Source: DASQUK01 sp046723645 | GTDB lineage: Bacteria > Actinomycetota > Acidimicrobiia > Acidimicrobiales > VFJN01 | Assembly (NCBI GenBank): GCA_046723645.1 | Contig: JBKOUY010000225.1 | Span: forward strand, 1 to 15,170 | Length of the DNA: 15,170 bases | Direction of reading: 5' to 3' | Shown here: positions 7,639 through 14,071 of the stretch, piece by piece | Layout: the number at the start of each line of letters is the position of its first letter | Numbering within the stretch: the first letter of the stretch is position 1 | Made by a program: the position numbers and the translations under genes | The notes under the pieces: generated by a model | Seen by the model: only the letters and a program-made list of their open reading frames with translations | Database searches by the model: none | What the model was told of the DNA's origin: nothing

Positions 7639-7644
7639 TACCGT
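7639..7644 (+). promoter_or_regulatory. Candidate -10 element (TACCGT) for the riboswitch-btu transcript
   Basis: TACCGT ends 7 nt before 7651, and the closing stem of the riboswitch begins at 7654. A start near 7651 would therefore give an RNA beginning almost exactly at the aptamer. The hexamer is identical to the one before the Tap-like gene. No convincing -35 is seen. Confidence 0.4.
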
Positions 7645-7650
7645 TCCGTC

Positions 7651-7746
7651 CGAGCCCGCGAGCCAGCGAAGTCCGGTCCATCCCGGCGCTGTCCCGCAAC
7701 TGTGATGCCTCGAACGAGGACGAGCCAGGTCGCCTGGCACGCGGGC
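7651..7746 (+). promoter_or_regulatory. Cobalamin (adenosylcobalamin-type) riboswitch aptamer
   Basis: The conserved core is present: GCGAAGTCCGG, GGCGCTG, then CCCGCAACTGTGA at 7693-7705, followed by a B12-box-like segment GAGCCAGGTCGCCTGGC at 7722-7738. Supporting pairing is visible. GCCCGCG (7654-7660) pairs with CGCGGGC (7740-7746). GCCA (7662-7665) pairs with TGGC (7735-7738). CCGG (7673-7676) pairs with CCGG (7683-7686) to form the P5-like hairpin. CCTCG (7708-7712) pairs with CGAGG (7715-7719) to form the P6-like hairpin. The RNA binds coenzyme B12 and typically lowers expression of B12 uptake or synthesis genes. Its position directly before btuFCD agrees. Exact 5' boundary is inferred. 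Confidence 0.93.
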
Positions 7747-7843
7747 GCACGAAACCCTTCGAGGACAGGGCTCTTCGTGCGATGGGGCCCCGGTGCCCTG
7801 TCGGCGAACAGGCCAACCCTCGAGCCGACAGGAGGACACCGTG
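7747..7843 (+). promoter_or_regulatory. Riboswitch expression platform with RBS-sequestering helix
   Basis: A hairpin GCACGAA (7747-7753) with TTCGTGC (7774-7780), plus inner CCCT/AGGG pairs, follows the aptamer. Next, CCTGTCGG (7797-7804) is perfectly complementary to CCGACAGG (7825-7832), whose 3' end is part of the AGGAGG Shine-Dalgarno (7830-7835). The helix can continue after an internal loop with CGGTG (7791-7795) pairing CACCG (7837-7841), which takes in the first base of the GTG start. The same 5' strand can instead pair locally, CCTGT (7797-7801) with ACAGG (7808-7812), freeing the site. No U-run terminator is present, so translational control is the likely mode. Confidence 0.7.
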
Positions 7844-8851
7844 AGACGCATCCCCAGAGTTTCCAGCCCGACCCCCGCCCGCCGCCCCGCAGCGGCGTCG
7901 GTCTGGCGACCGACATGTGCGATCGCCCTCGTGGCCGTGCTGGCGCTCGCCGCCGGCTGCGGGGGTGACGACGACTCGGTTCCGCAGTCCGGCGAGCCCG
8001 ACACCAACGCCGACGACGCCAACGGGGCGGCGGACGCAGCCTTCCCGGTCGACGTCGAGGCCGCCAACGGGACGGTCACGATCGAGGCCGAACCGGAGCG
8101 CATCGTGTCGCTGTCGCCCACCGCCACCGAGATGCTCTACGCCATCGGCGCCGGCGACCAGGTCGAAGCGGTGGACGACTTCTCCAACTATCCGGAGGGC
8201 ACGCCGATGACCGACCTGTCCGGCTTCGAGCCCAGCGTCGAGGCGGTCACGACGTACGACCCCGACCTGGTCGTGCTGTCGTTCGACGCCAACGACGTCG
8301 TCGCCGGCCTGGAGCGCGTGGGCATCCCGGTGCTCGAGCTCCCGGCGGCCACGTCGCTCGACGACAGCTACGACCAGATCACGCAGCTGGGCGCGGCCAC
8401 GGGGCACGCCGACGAGGCCGCGGAGGTCGTGGACGACATGCAGGCCGACATCGACGACCTAACCGCCCAGGCCGCCGAGCGCGACCAGCCGCTGACCTAC
8501 TACCACGAGCTCGACGACCAGCTGCACACGGCCACGTCCCAGACGTTCATCGGCCAGGTCTACGCACTGGCCGGCCTCGAGAACGTGGCGGACGCCGCGG
8601 ACGACGGCACCGGGTACCCGCAGGTGTCGGCCGAGCTGCTGCTCGACTCGGACCCCGACATGATCTTCCTCGCCGACGAGGCGGCCGGGATCGACGCCAC
8701 CGACGTCGCCGCTCGCCCCGGCTGGGACCAGGTGACGGCGGTCCGCAACGGCGACGTCGTCGAGCTCGACCCGGACATCACCTCGCGCTGGGGCCCGCGG
8801 GTGGTCGACTTCCTGCGCTCGGTCGTCAAGGCCACGTCCGAGGCCGGCTAG
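7841..8851 (+). CDS. btuF: Cobalamin ABC transporter substrate-binding lipoprotein
   Basis: This is a 336-residue exported lipoprotein. A basic N-terminus precedes a hydrophobic core (~27-38) and the lipobox LAAGC with C40. An Asp-rich linker runs to about residue 65. The periplasmic-binding-protein domain of the FecB/BtuF helical-backbone class follows, with RIVSLSPTATEMLYAIGAGD (88-106), FSNYPEG, and YDPDLVVLSFDAN. It captures cobalamin outside the membrane and hands it to BtuCD. The class also binds iron-siderophores; the cobalamin assignment rests mainly on the B12 riboswitch directly upstream. The GTG at 7841 is chosen because AGGAGG lies 5 nt before it; codons upstream fall in the riboswitch. 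btuC follows 19 nt downstream. Confidence 0.9.
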   Translation: MRRIPRVSSPTPARRPAAASVWRPTCAIALVAVLALAAGCGGDDDSVPQSGEPDTNADDANGAADAAFPVDVEAANGTVTIEAEPERIVSLSPTATEMLYAIGAGDQVEAVDDFSNYPEGTPMTDLSGFEPSVEAVTTYDPDLVVLSFDANDVVAGLERVGIPVLELPAATSLDDSYDQITQLGAATGHADEAAEVVDDMQADIDDLTAQAAERDQPLTYYHELDDQLHTATSQTFIGQVYALAGLENVADAADDGTGYPQVSAELLLDSDPDMIFLADEAAGIDATDVAARPGWDQVTAVRNGDVVELDPDITSRWGPRVVDFLRSVVKATSEAG

Positions 8852-8870
8852 GCCGGCGACACCCGGTCCG

Positions 8871-9965
8871 ATGGCGACCGTGGAGCTGAGACGGCCGGGC
8901 CGGTCCGCCGATGCGGCCGCCCTGACCGCCGCGGCCCGGCCGGCACGCGTGCGGCGCACCTGGTTCGCGTGCCTCGCGCTGCTGGCCGTCGCCGTCGCGG
9001 CCGGCGTGAGCATCGGCCCGGCCGGCATGCCCGTCGGGCGGGTCGTGCTCGAGCTGGTCGATCGACTCCCGCTCGTGAGCGTCGACTCGGGGCTCGACAG
9101 CCGCCAGGCCGCCATCCTGTGGGACATCCGCCTGCCCCGCGTGGTGCTGGCGTTGCTGGTCGGGGCGACGCTCAGCCTGGCCGGCGGCGGCTACCAGGGC
9201 GTCTTCCGCAACCCGTTGGCCGATCCCTACCTGCTCGGGGCGGCCGCGGGCGCGGGCCTGGGCGCCACGCTCGTCCTCACGCTCGGCATCGAGGGAGGCT
9301 GGGGCCCGTTCGACGTCCTGCCGGCGGCCGCGTTCGTGGGCGCGCTCCTCGCGGTTGGCGTCACCTACCTGGTCGGGCGCGCCGCCGGGCGCGGGGTCGC
9401 CGGCACGACGACCTCGCTGATCCTCGCCGGCGTGGCCATGGCCAGCCTGTTCACGTCGGTGCAGACCTACTTCCAGCAGCGCGCCGACGACACCGTGCGC
9501 GAGGTGTACGCCTGGATCCTCGGTGGCCTGTCCACCTCCGGTTGGTCCGAGGTCCGCCTGATCCTGCCCTGGACCGTGCTCGCCGCCATCGGCGTGTTGC
9601 TGCACGCCCGGCCGCTAGACGTCTTGGCGGTCGGTGACGAGGAGGCCACCACGCTCGGACTGCACGTCGACCGCACGCGGCTGATCGTGGTGGTCGCAGC
9701 GTCGCTGGGGACGGCGGCCGCCGTGGCCGTGAGCGGGCTCATCGGCTTCGTGGGCATCATCGTTCCCCATGCGATCCGCCTGCTGGCCGGGCACAGCTAT
9801 CGGGTGATCCTGCCGCTCACCCTGGTGGGCGGCGGGGCCTTCATGGTGCTGGCCGACCTCGTGGCCCGCACTGCGCTCAGCCCGGCCGAGGTGCCCATCG
9901 GGGTCATCACCGCGTTCGTGGGGGCGCCGTTCTTCCTTGCCTTGCTCGGCCGGAGGGGCGCGTGA
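8871..9965 (+). CDS. btuC: Cobalamin ABC transporter permease, FecCD family
   Basis: This 364-residue integral membrane protein has many hydrophobic helices, as expected for the roughly 10-helix FecCD/BtuC family. Family signatures include RLPR (87-90) with VVLALLVGATLSLAG, the GGGYQGVFRNPLADP segment (105-119), and the late GFVGIIVPH (292-300), which in BtuC forms the region contacting the ATPase. A ~30-residue Arg/Ala-rich N-terminal extension precedes the first helix. It forms the translocation channel with BtuD. The ATG at 8871 is 19 nt after btuF; a Shine-Dalgarno is weak, and GTG 8880 is a possible alternative. Its stop overlaps the btuD start by GTGA. Membership in the riboswitch operon supports B12 rather than siderophore transport. 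Confidence 0.9.
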   Translation: MATVELRRPGRSADAAALTAAARPARVRRTWFACLALLAVAVAAGVSIGPAGMPVGRVVLELVDRLPLVSVDSGLDSRQAAILWDIRLPRVVLALLVGATLSLAGGGYQGVFRNPLADPYLLGAAAGAGLGATLVLTLGIEGGWGPFDVLPAAAFVGALLAVGVTYLVGRAAGRGVAGTTTSLILAGVAMASLFTSVQTYFQQRADDTVREVYAWILGGLSTSGWSEVRLILPWTVLAAIGVLLHARPLDVLAVGDEEATTLGLHVDRTRLIVVVAASLGTAAAVAVSGLIGFVGIIVPHAIRLLAGHSYRVILPLTLVGGGAFMVLADLVARTALSPAEVPIGVITAFVGAPFFLALLGRRGA

Positions 9966-10783
9966 GCGCGGTCGAGCGGGCGTCCCCCGCGAGCGGCGCC
10001 GGCGCGGTCCAGATGCGCGGCGTGAGCGTGCGTCACGGCGACCGAACCGTGTTGCACCCGATCGACCTGGAGGTCGTGGCGGGCTCGTGGCTCGGCATCG
10101 TGGGGCCCAACGGCGCGGGGAAGTCCACGCTGTTGCGGGCGGTGGCCGGGACGGTGCCCCACACCGGCAACATCACGCTCGGCGACCAGGCCACCGCCGG
10201 CCTGGGCCCACGCGAGCGGGCGCGGCTCCTCGCCGTCGCCCCGCAGCAGCCGATGATCCCGTCGCGGGCCACGGTCGCCGACTACGTGCTGCTGGGACGC
10301 ACCGCCCACGTCCCGTTCCTCCGTCGCGAGGGCCCGCACGACTTCACGGTGCTCGCCGAGGTGTTGGACCTGCTCGACCTCGCCGAGCTGGCCGATCGTG
10401 AGGTCGTGACGCTGTCGGGCGGCGAACGCCAACGTGCGGTGATCGGCCGGGCACTGGCGCAGGAGGCGCCCCTGCTGCTGCTCGACGAGCCCACGACCGC
10501 GCTCGACATCGGCCACCAGCAGCACGTCCTGTCGCTCGTGGACGAGCTGCGTCACCGCCGCGGCCTCACCGTGGTGTCGGCCATGCACGACCTCACGCTG
10601 GCCGCCCAGCACGCCGACGGGTTCGTCCTCCTGCACGAGGGTCGGGTTGTGGCCCGCGGCACGGCCCGCGAGGTCTTCACCCCCGGCGTGGTGGAGCGGG
10701 TGTTCGATGCCACCGTGTCGGTGATCGACGACGGCGGCGACCTGGTCATCGTTCCCCGCCGGGACCGGACGGTGTGGCCCTAA
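9962..10783 (+). CDS. btuD: Cobalamin ABC transporter ATP-binding protein
   Basis: This 273-residue ABC ATPase has all motifs in order: Walker A GPNGAGKST (48-56), a Q-loop in VAPQQ (92-96), the signature LSGGE (151-155, followed by RQR), Walker B LLLLDE (171-176) and the switch histidine H209 in SAMHDLT. It energises cobalamin import at the inner face of the membrane with BtuC and BtuF. The GTG start overlaps the btuC stop by 4 nt and has GGAGG at 9952-9956, so translation is probably coupled. Its last 4 nt overlap the 3' end of the convergent merR gene, so the two transcripts overlap at their ends unless termination is very precise. Confidence 0.93.
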   Translation: MSAVERASPASGAGAVQMRGVSVRHGDRTVLHPIDLEVVAGSWLGIVGPNGAGKSTLLRAVAGTVPHTGNITLGDQATAGLGPRERARLLAVAPQQPMIPSRATVADYVLLGRTAHVPFLRREGPHDFTVLAEVLDLLDLAELADREVVTLSGGERQRAVIGRALAQEAPLLLLDEPTTALDIGHQQHVLSLVDELRHRRGLTVVSAMHDLTLAAQHADGFVLLHEGRVVARGTAREVFTPGVVERVFDATVSVIDDGGDLVIVPRRDRTVWP

Positions 10784-11598
10784 GGCCCAGGCAGCCCGTC
10801 CACGGCACCGGTGCCCGCGGCACCGGGCTCGCGGGCCCGGCCCGGCGGCGACGTCAGCGACCGGGCCAGGGCCTCGCGCTCGGCGGGGGTGCCCTCGGCC
10901 TCGATCTCGGCCTGCGCGGCGTCGAGCACCGACCGCTCCACCCGGTAGGCGACGAGCTGGCCGACGATGGCCGCCAGCGCCCGCAGCGACGCGGCCACCC
11001 GGGTCGCCTGATCGGGCGCATCCCGGCGCTTGGACCGGATCCGCGTCCCCACAAGCTGGGCCCAGGCGTCGACCACGTCGCGGCCGAGCGCGTCGGACGT
11101 GACCAGCTGCTGGCGGGCAATGCGCATCAGGTCGTCCAGCGACAGCCCGACGCCCAGCAGCGTGAGCACGTGACGGACGAAGCGGACGTCGGCGTCGCTG
11201 TAGCGGTCCCCGTCTGCCATGTGGTGGGGCCGCAGCAGCCCCGACGCCTCGAGGGCGCGCAGCAGCTCGATGGGGACGCGACTGCGCTCCGCCACCTCGT
11301 TGAGCCTCAGCACCTCGTGCTCCTCGATGTGCGGGAAGCCCGGTTCGGCCGCGTCGCCGACGACCTCCTCGATCATCCGCAGCGAGTAACCACGCTCCTT
11401 GAGGTGGCGGATGTGCCGGAGCCGTTCGAGGTGGTGGGGCCCGTACCAGGCCACCCGTCCCTCGTGCCGCGGCGGGGGCAGCAGGCCCTTCGACTGGTAG
11501 GAGCGGAGGAGCTGCACGCTGATGCCCACCTCGGCCGCCAGCTCGGCCGCTCGGTAGCGGTGCGGCGTCGATCCGTCACCATGCGTCTGCTGTGGCAT
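10780..11598 (-). CDS. MerR-family transcriptional regulator with two MerR-like DNA-binding modules
   Basis: This is a 272-residue cytoplasmic regulator. Residues 14-80 form a standard MerR winged helix-turn-helix: YRAAELAAEVGISVQLLRSY, then KGLLPPPR, the wing GRVAWYGPHHLERL, and HLKERGYSLRMIEEVV. Residues 96-162 repeat this plan (LRLNEVAERSRVPIELLRAL, SGLLRP, GDRYSDADVRFVRHV, LGVGLSLDDLMRIA), indicating an internal duplication. The C-terminal third is helical and Ala-rich with a likely coiled coil at ~198-240. There is no metal-binding cysteine, so it is not a MerR/CueR metal sensor. It is divergent from the fab operon, making fatty-acid synthesis its most probable target. An AAGGG lies 12 nt before the ATG. 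Which ligand it senses is unknown. Confidence 0.85.
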   Translation of the reverse strand: MPQQTHGDGSTPHRYRAAELAAEVGISVQLLRSYQSKGLLPPPRHEGRVAWYGPHHLERLRHIRHLKERGYSLRMIEEVVGDAAEPGFPHIEEHEVLRLNEVAERSRVPIELLRALEASGLLRPHHMADGDRYSDADVRFVRHVLTLLGVGLSLDDLMRIARQQLVTSDALGRDVVDAWAQLVGTRIRSKRRDAPDQATRVAASLRALAAIVGQLVAYRVERSVLDAAQAEIEAEGTPAEREALARSLTSPPGRAREPGAAGTGAVDGLPGP

Positions 11599-11605
11599 CG
11601 ATGCC
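11594..11605. repeat. 12-bp perfect palindrome over the merR start codon
   Basis: GGCATCGATGCC is a perfect palindrome that includes the minus-strand ATG of the MerR gene (11596-11598). It could be a protein-binding site for autoregulation or chance in GC-rich DNA. Confidence 0.5.
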
Positions 11606-11618
11606 GCGGTCCCTTCGT

Positions 11619-11668
11619 CAAGTTCGCTTGCGAATTCCTAGAAGAATTCCACACGACCATGTAACGAT
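11619..11668. promoter_or_regulatory. AT-rich divergent control region with inverted repeats between merR and fabD
   Basis: Within the 138-bp gap between the divergent genes, this stretch is clearly richer in A/T than its surroundings. It contains GAATTC at 11632-11637 and again at 11644-11649, an inverted repeat with a 6-nt spacer (CTAGAA). Just to its left is TTCGC-TT-GCGAA (11623-11634). A dyad of this kind between divergent genes is a typical operator arrangement. I could not place convincing -10 and -35 elements. Binding by the adjacent MerR protein is inference. Confidence 0.5.
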
Positions 11669-11736
11669 CCGCCGGTGGGGCGGTCGGACCCCGGACACCC
11701 TTCCCGCCGCCGTTTGCATCGCTGGAGGACCCACCC

Positions 11737-12672
11737 GTGCCCTATGCCGTGATCTTTCCCGGCCAAGGCGCCGCCGCGCCAGGGGCGGGGCGCGCCTGGG
11801 TCGATCACCAGGCATGGCAGGTCGCGGCCGAGGCCGAGGCGGTCCTCGACCGACCGGTGGCCCGGCTCCTCCTCCTGGCGGACGCCGCCGAGCTCGGGGC
11901 CACCGGCGCCAGCCAGCTGGCCGTGCTGCTGAGCTCGCTCGTCGCCTGGGAGGCGCTGGCGCCGCAGCTCGACGAGGCACCGGTGGCGTTCGCCGGCCAC
12001 TCGCTGGGGCAGATCACCGCCCTGCTGGCCGCGGGTGCCGTCAGCCGGAGTGACGGGTTCCGGCTTGCCGCCCGCCGGGCTGACCTTTCCCAGGCATCGG
12101 CCGACGCCCGGGCGGGCGGCATGGCGGCGCTCGTCGGGGCGGAGCTCGACGTCGCGGCCCAGGTCTGCGAGGGCGGCGACGACGTGTGGATCGCCAACGA
12201 CAACGCCCCCGGTCAGGTCGTCATCGCCGGGACGCCCGAGGGCCTGGCGTCCGCCGGCGACCGGGCACGGGACCTGGGTGTGCGGCGGGTGCTGGCGCTC
12301 GACGTGGGCCACGCCTTCCACACGCCACTGCTCGCGGATGCCGCCGCCGGCCTGCGGCCGCTCCTCGACGACCTCGAGTTCCGCGAGGCGACCGCGCCGG
12401 TCGTGGCCAACACCGACGCCCTAGGGCACACCGACCCCTATTGCTGGCCCGACCAGCTGACCAGGCACCTGATCGAGCCCGTCCGGTGGCGGGAGTCGCA
12501 GCGCACGCTCGCCGCATCCGGGGCGACAACCTTCATCGAGGTCGGGCCGGGCCGGGTTCTCGCCGGACTGGCCAAGCGCACGGTCCCCAACGTGACCGTG
12601 CTCAACGTGACCACGCCCGACGACCTCTCGCAACTACTAGCCGCCAACACCCTCGCCGGAGCCACCCGATGA
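11737..12672 (+). CDS. fabD: Malonyl-CoA:ACP transacylase
   Basis: This 311-residue protein has normal FabD length. It begins with the family N-terminus FPGQGA (7-12), carries the nucleophile motif GHSLG (87-91, S89 as the malonyl-ester serine), NDNAPGQVVIAG (154-165), and the general-base histidine H195 in GHAFHTPLL. GPGRVLAGL is present near the C-terminus. It transfers malonyl from CoA to the phosphopantetheine of ACP, supplying the extender unit for type II fatty-acid synthesis. The GTG start is supported by GGAGG at 11724-11728, 8 nt upstream. It is the first gene of the fab operon and overlaps the next start by ATGA. The divergent MerR gene probably shares its control region. Confidence 0.95.
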   Translation: MPYAVIFPGQGAAAPGAGRAWVDHQAWQVAAEAEAVLDRPVARLLLLADAAELGATGASQLAVLLSSLVAWEALAPQLDEAPVAFAGHSLGQITALLAAGAVSRSDGFRLAARRADLSQASADARAGGMAALVGAELDVAAQVCEGGDDVWIANDNAPGQVVIAGTPEGLASAGDRARDLGVRRVLALDVGHAFHTPLLADAAAGLRPLLDDLEFREATAPVVANTDALGHTDPYCWPDQLTRHLIEPVRWRESQRTLAASGATTFIEVGPGRVLAGLAKRTVPNVTVLNVTTPDDLSQLLAANTLAGATR

Positions 12673-12977
12673 CCGCACTGGACGACCCGCTGATGGCCGT
12701 CTCCGCCTACCACGAGCCGATCGCCGAGGACCTTCACGTCCCCGAACGCCTGATCGCGGCGCCGGCCGCCGGCGTGTTCCGCGCCGCAGCGCCGGAAGTG
12801 GTGACGGCCGAGGGCGAGATCGTGTACCGCGGGCAGCACATGGGCACCATCGAGGTCACCGACGGCGCCGTCCCGGTGACGAGCCCCCACACCGGGTTCC
12901 TGATGGGGCTGCTGGCCCTGCCGGGCGAGCGGGTCCGCGCCGACCAGCCCTTGGCGTGGGTGCGAGTCGTGGCATGA
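12669..12977 (+). CDS. BCCP-like biotinyl/lipoyl-domain protein lacking the acceptor lysine
   Basis: This is a 102-residue protein that I align by eye, without gaps over the second half, to the biotin carboxyl carrier (AccB) fold. APAAGVFR (31-38) matches the APMVGTFYR thumb region. EGEIVYRGQHMGTIEV (48-63) matches the strand leading to the EAMKM turn, and SPHTGFL with LPGERVRADQPLAWV (72-98) matches the return half. At the EAMKM turn it reads EVTDG (62-66), so D65 occupies the biotinyl-lysine place, and the protein has no lysine anywhere. It therefore cannot be biotinylated or lipoylated in the usual way. The ATG overlaps the fabD stop, with GGAG 7 nt upstream; the stop overlaps the fabH start. 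A structural or regulatory role around acetyl-CoA carboxylase or FAS II is inference. Confidence 0.8.
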   Translation: MTALDDPLMAVSAYHEPIAEDLHVPERLIAAPAAGVFRAAAPEVVTAEGEIVYRGQHMGTIEVTDGAVPVTSPHTGFLMGLLALPGERVRADQPLAWVRVVA

Positions 12978-14071
12978 GCAGCACCGCAGCGGCCATCGAG
13001 ACGCTCGCCCGGGAGGCCCGGCCCCCCGCAGCGACCCCCCTCCCGGCGACCGGCGTCGCGGTGGCGGGTTGGGGCCATGCCCTGCCCGCGCGCCGGGTGA
13101 CCAACGACGACCTGGCCCAGAAGCTCGATACCAGCGACGGGTGGATCGTCGAGCGCACCGGCATCCGTGAGCGCCGCGTGTCGGGCGCCGGCGAGTCGAC
13201 CGGGCCGCTGGCCCTGTCGGCGAGCCGCGCCGCCCTCGACCGGGCCGGCCTCGCGGCCGCTGACGTCGACGTCGTGGTCGTCGCGACCAGCACGCCGGAG
13301 CGCCTGATCCCCGCCACCGCCGCCATCGTGGCCGCCGAGCTCGGGATCACCGGCGGCGCCTTCGACCTCAACGCCGCCTGCGCCGGCTTCGTGTACGGCC
13401 TCACCAGCGCAGCGGCGCTGATCGGGCAGGGCATGGCGCGCACGGCCCTCGTGGTGGGCGCCGACACGCTGACCCGCTTCACCGATCCCGACGACCGCTC
13501 CACGGCCGTCCTGTTCGGGGACGCGGCCGCGGCGCTGGTCCTGGCGGGCACCGGGTCGAGCGCCCCCGCCCGCACCGCCGGGCAGGAGCCGGCGGCGCCG
13601 GGGCTGGTCTCCTGCGACCTCGTCGGGGACCCCGGGGGCATCGACCTGCTGGTGGTGCCGGCGGGCGGAAGTGCCCGGCCCGCCAGCGCCGCAACCGTCG
13701 CGGCCGGGGAGCACTACCTGCAGATGGACGGGCGAGAGGTCTTCCGCCGGGCGGTGCGCGCCGTGGCGGCGTCCGTCAACCGGACGCTGGCCCGCGCCGG
13801 CTGCTGCGCCGACGACGTGACCTGGTTCATCCCCCACCAGGCGAACGCCCGGATCGTCGATGCGGTGCTCCCCCGGATCGGCATCCCGCCGGACCGCACG
13901 GTCAGCAACGTCGACCGCTTCGGCAACACGTCCGCGGCCTCGATCCCGCTTGCCCTCGCCGAGGAGGCCGACGGCGGCCGTTTGGGCGGCGGCGACCTCG
14001 TGCTGGTTTCCGGCTTCGGCGCCGGGCTCACCGTCGGGACCGCGCTGTGGCGCTGGGGGACGCCCGGATGA
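12974..14071 (+). CDS. fabH: Beta-ketoacyl-ACP synthase III
   Basis: This 365-residue condensing enzyme has the Cys-His-Asn triad of KAS III: C136 in AACAGFVYG, H288 in FIPHQANARIVD and N318 in FGNTSAASIPLAL. The N-terminal GWIVERTGIRERR motif (56-68), which helps bind CoA, confirms KAS III rather than FabF. It joins an acyl-CoA primer to malonyl-ACP to start chain synthesis. It is about 30-40 residues longer than typical FabH: residues 1-25 are an Ala/Pro-rich extension before the first strand, and a Gly/Ala/Pro-rich insertion lies near 190-240. The ATG overlaps the preceding stop by ATGA, which favours this start. A weak ribosome-binding site fits coupling to the upstream gene. Confidence 0.94.
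   Translation: MSSTAAAIETLAREARPPAATPLPATGVAVAGWGHALPARRVTNDDLAQKLDTSDGWIVERTGIRERRVSGAGESTGPLALSASRAALDRAGLAAADVDVVVVATSTPERLIPATAAIVAAELGITGGAFDLNAACAGFVYGLTSAAALIGQGMARTALVVGADTLTRFTDPDDRSTAVLFGDAAAALVLAGTGSSAPARTAGQEPAAPGLVSCDLVGDPGGIDLLVVPAGGSARPASAATVAAGEHYLQMDGREVFRRAVRAVAASVNRTLARAGCCADDVTWFIPHQANARIVDAVLPRIGIPPDRTVSNVDRFGNTSAASIPLALAEEADGGRLGGGDLVLVSGFGAGLTVGTALWRWGTPG

Noticed and set aside
7601..8407. Minus-strand open frame continuing upstream of prfC across the riboswitch and btuF
   Set aside because: RF3 homology starts at the ATG at 7600-7609, and the extra frame is antisense to a well-supported riboswitch and lipoprotein gene.
8871..10783. Siderophore (FecCD-type) rather than cobalamin transporter
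   Set aside because: The protein families alone do not separate the two, but the cobalamin riboswitch directly upstream with its RBS-sequestering platform strongly favours B12.
11638..12321. Minus-strand open frame opposite fabD
   Set aside because: It is antisense to a clear FabD and covers the divergent control region. No domain or ribosome-binding site was seen.
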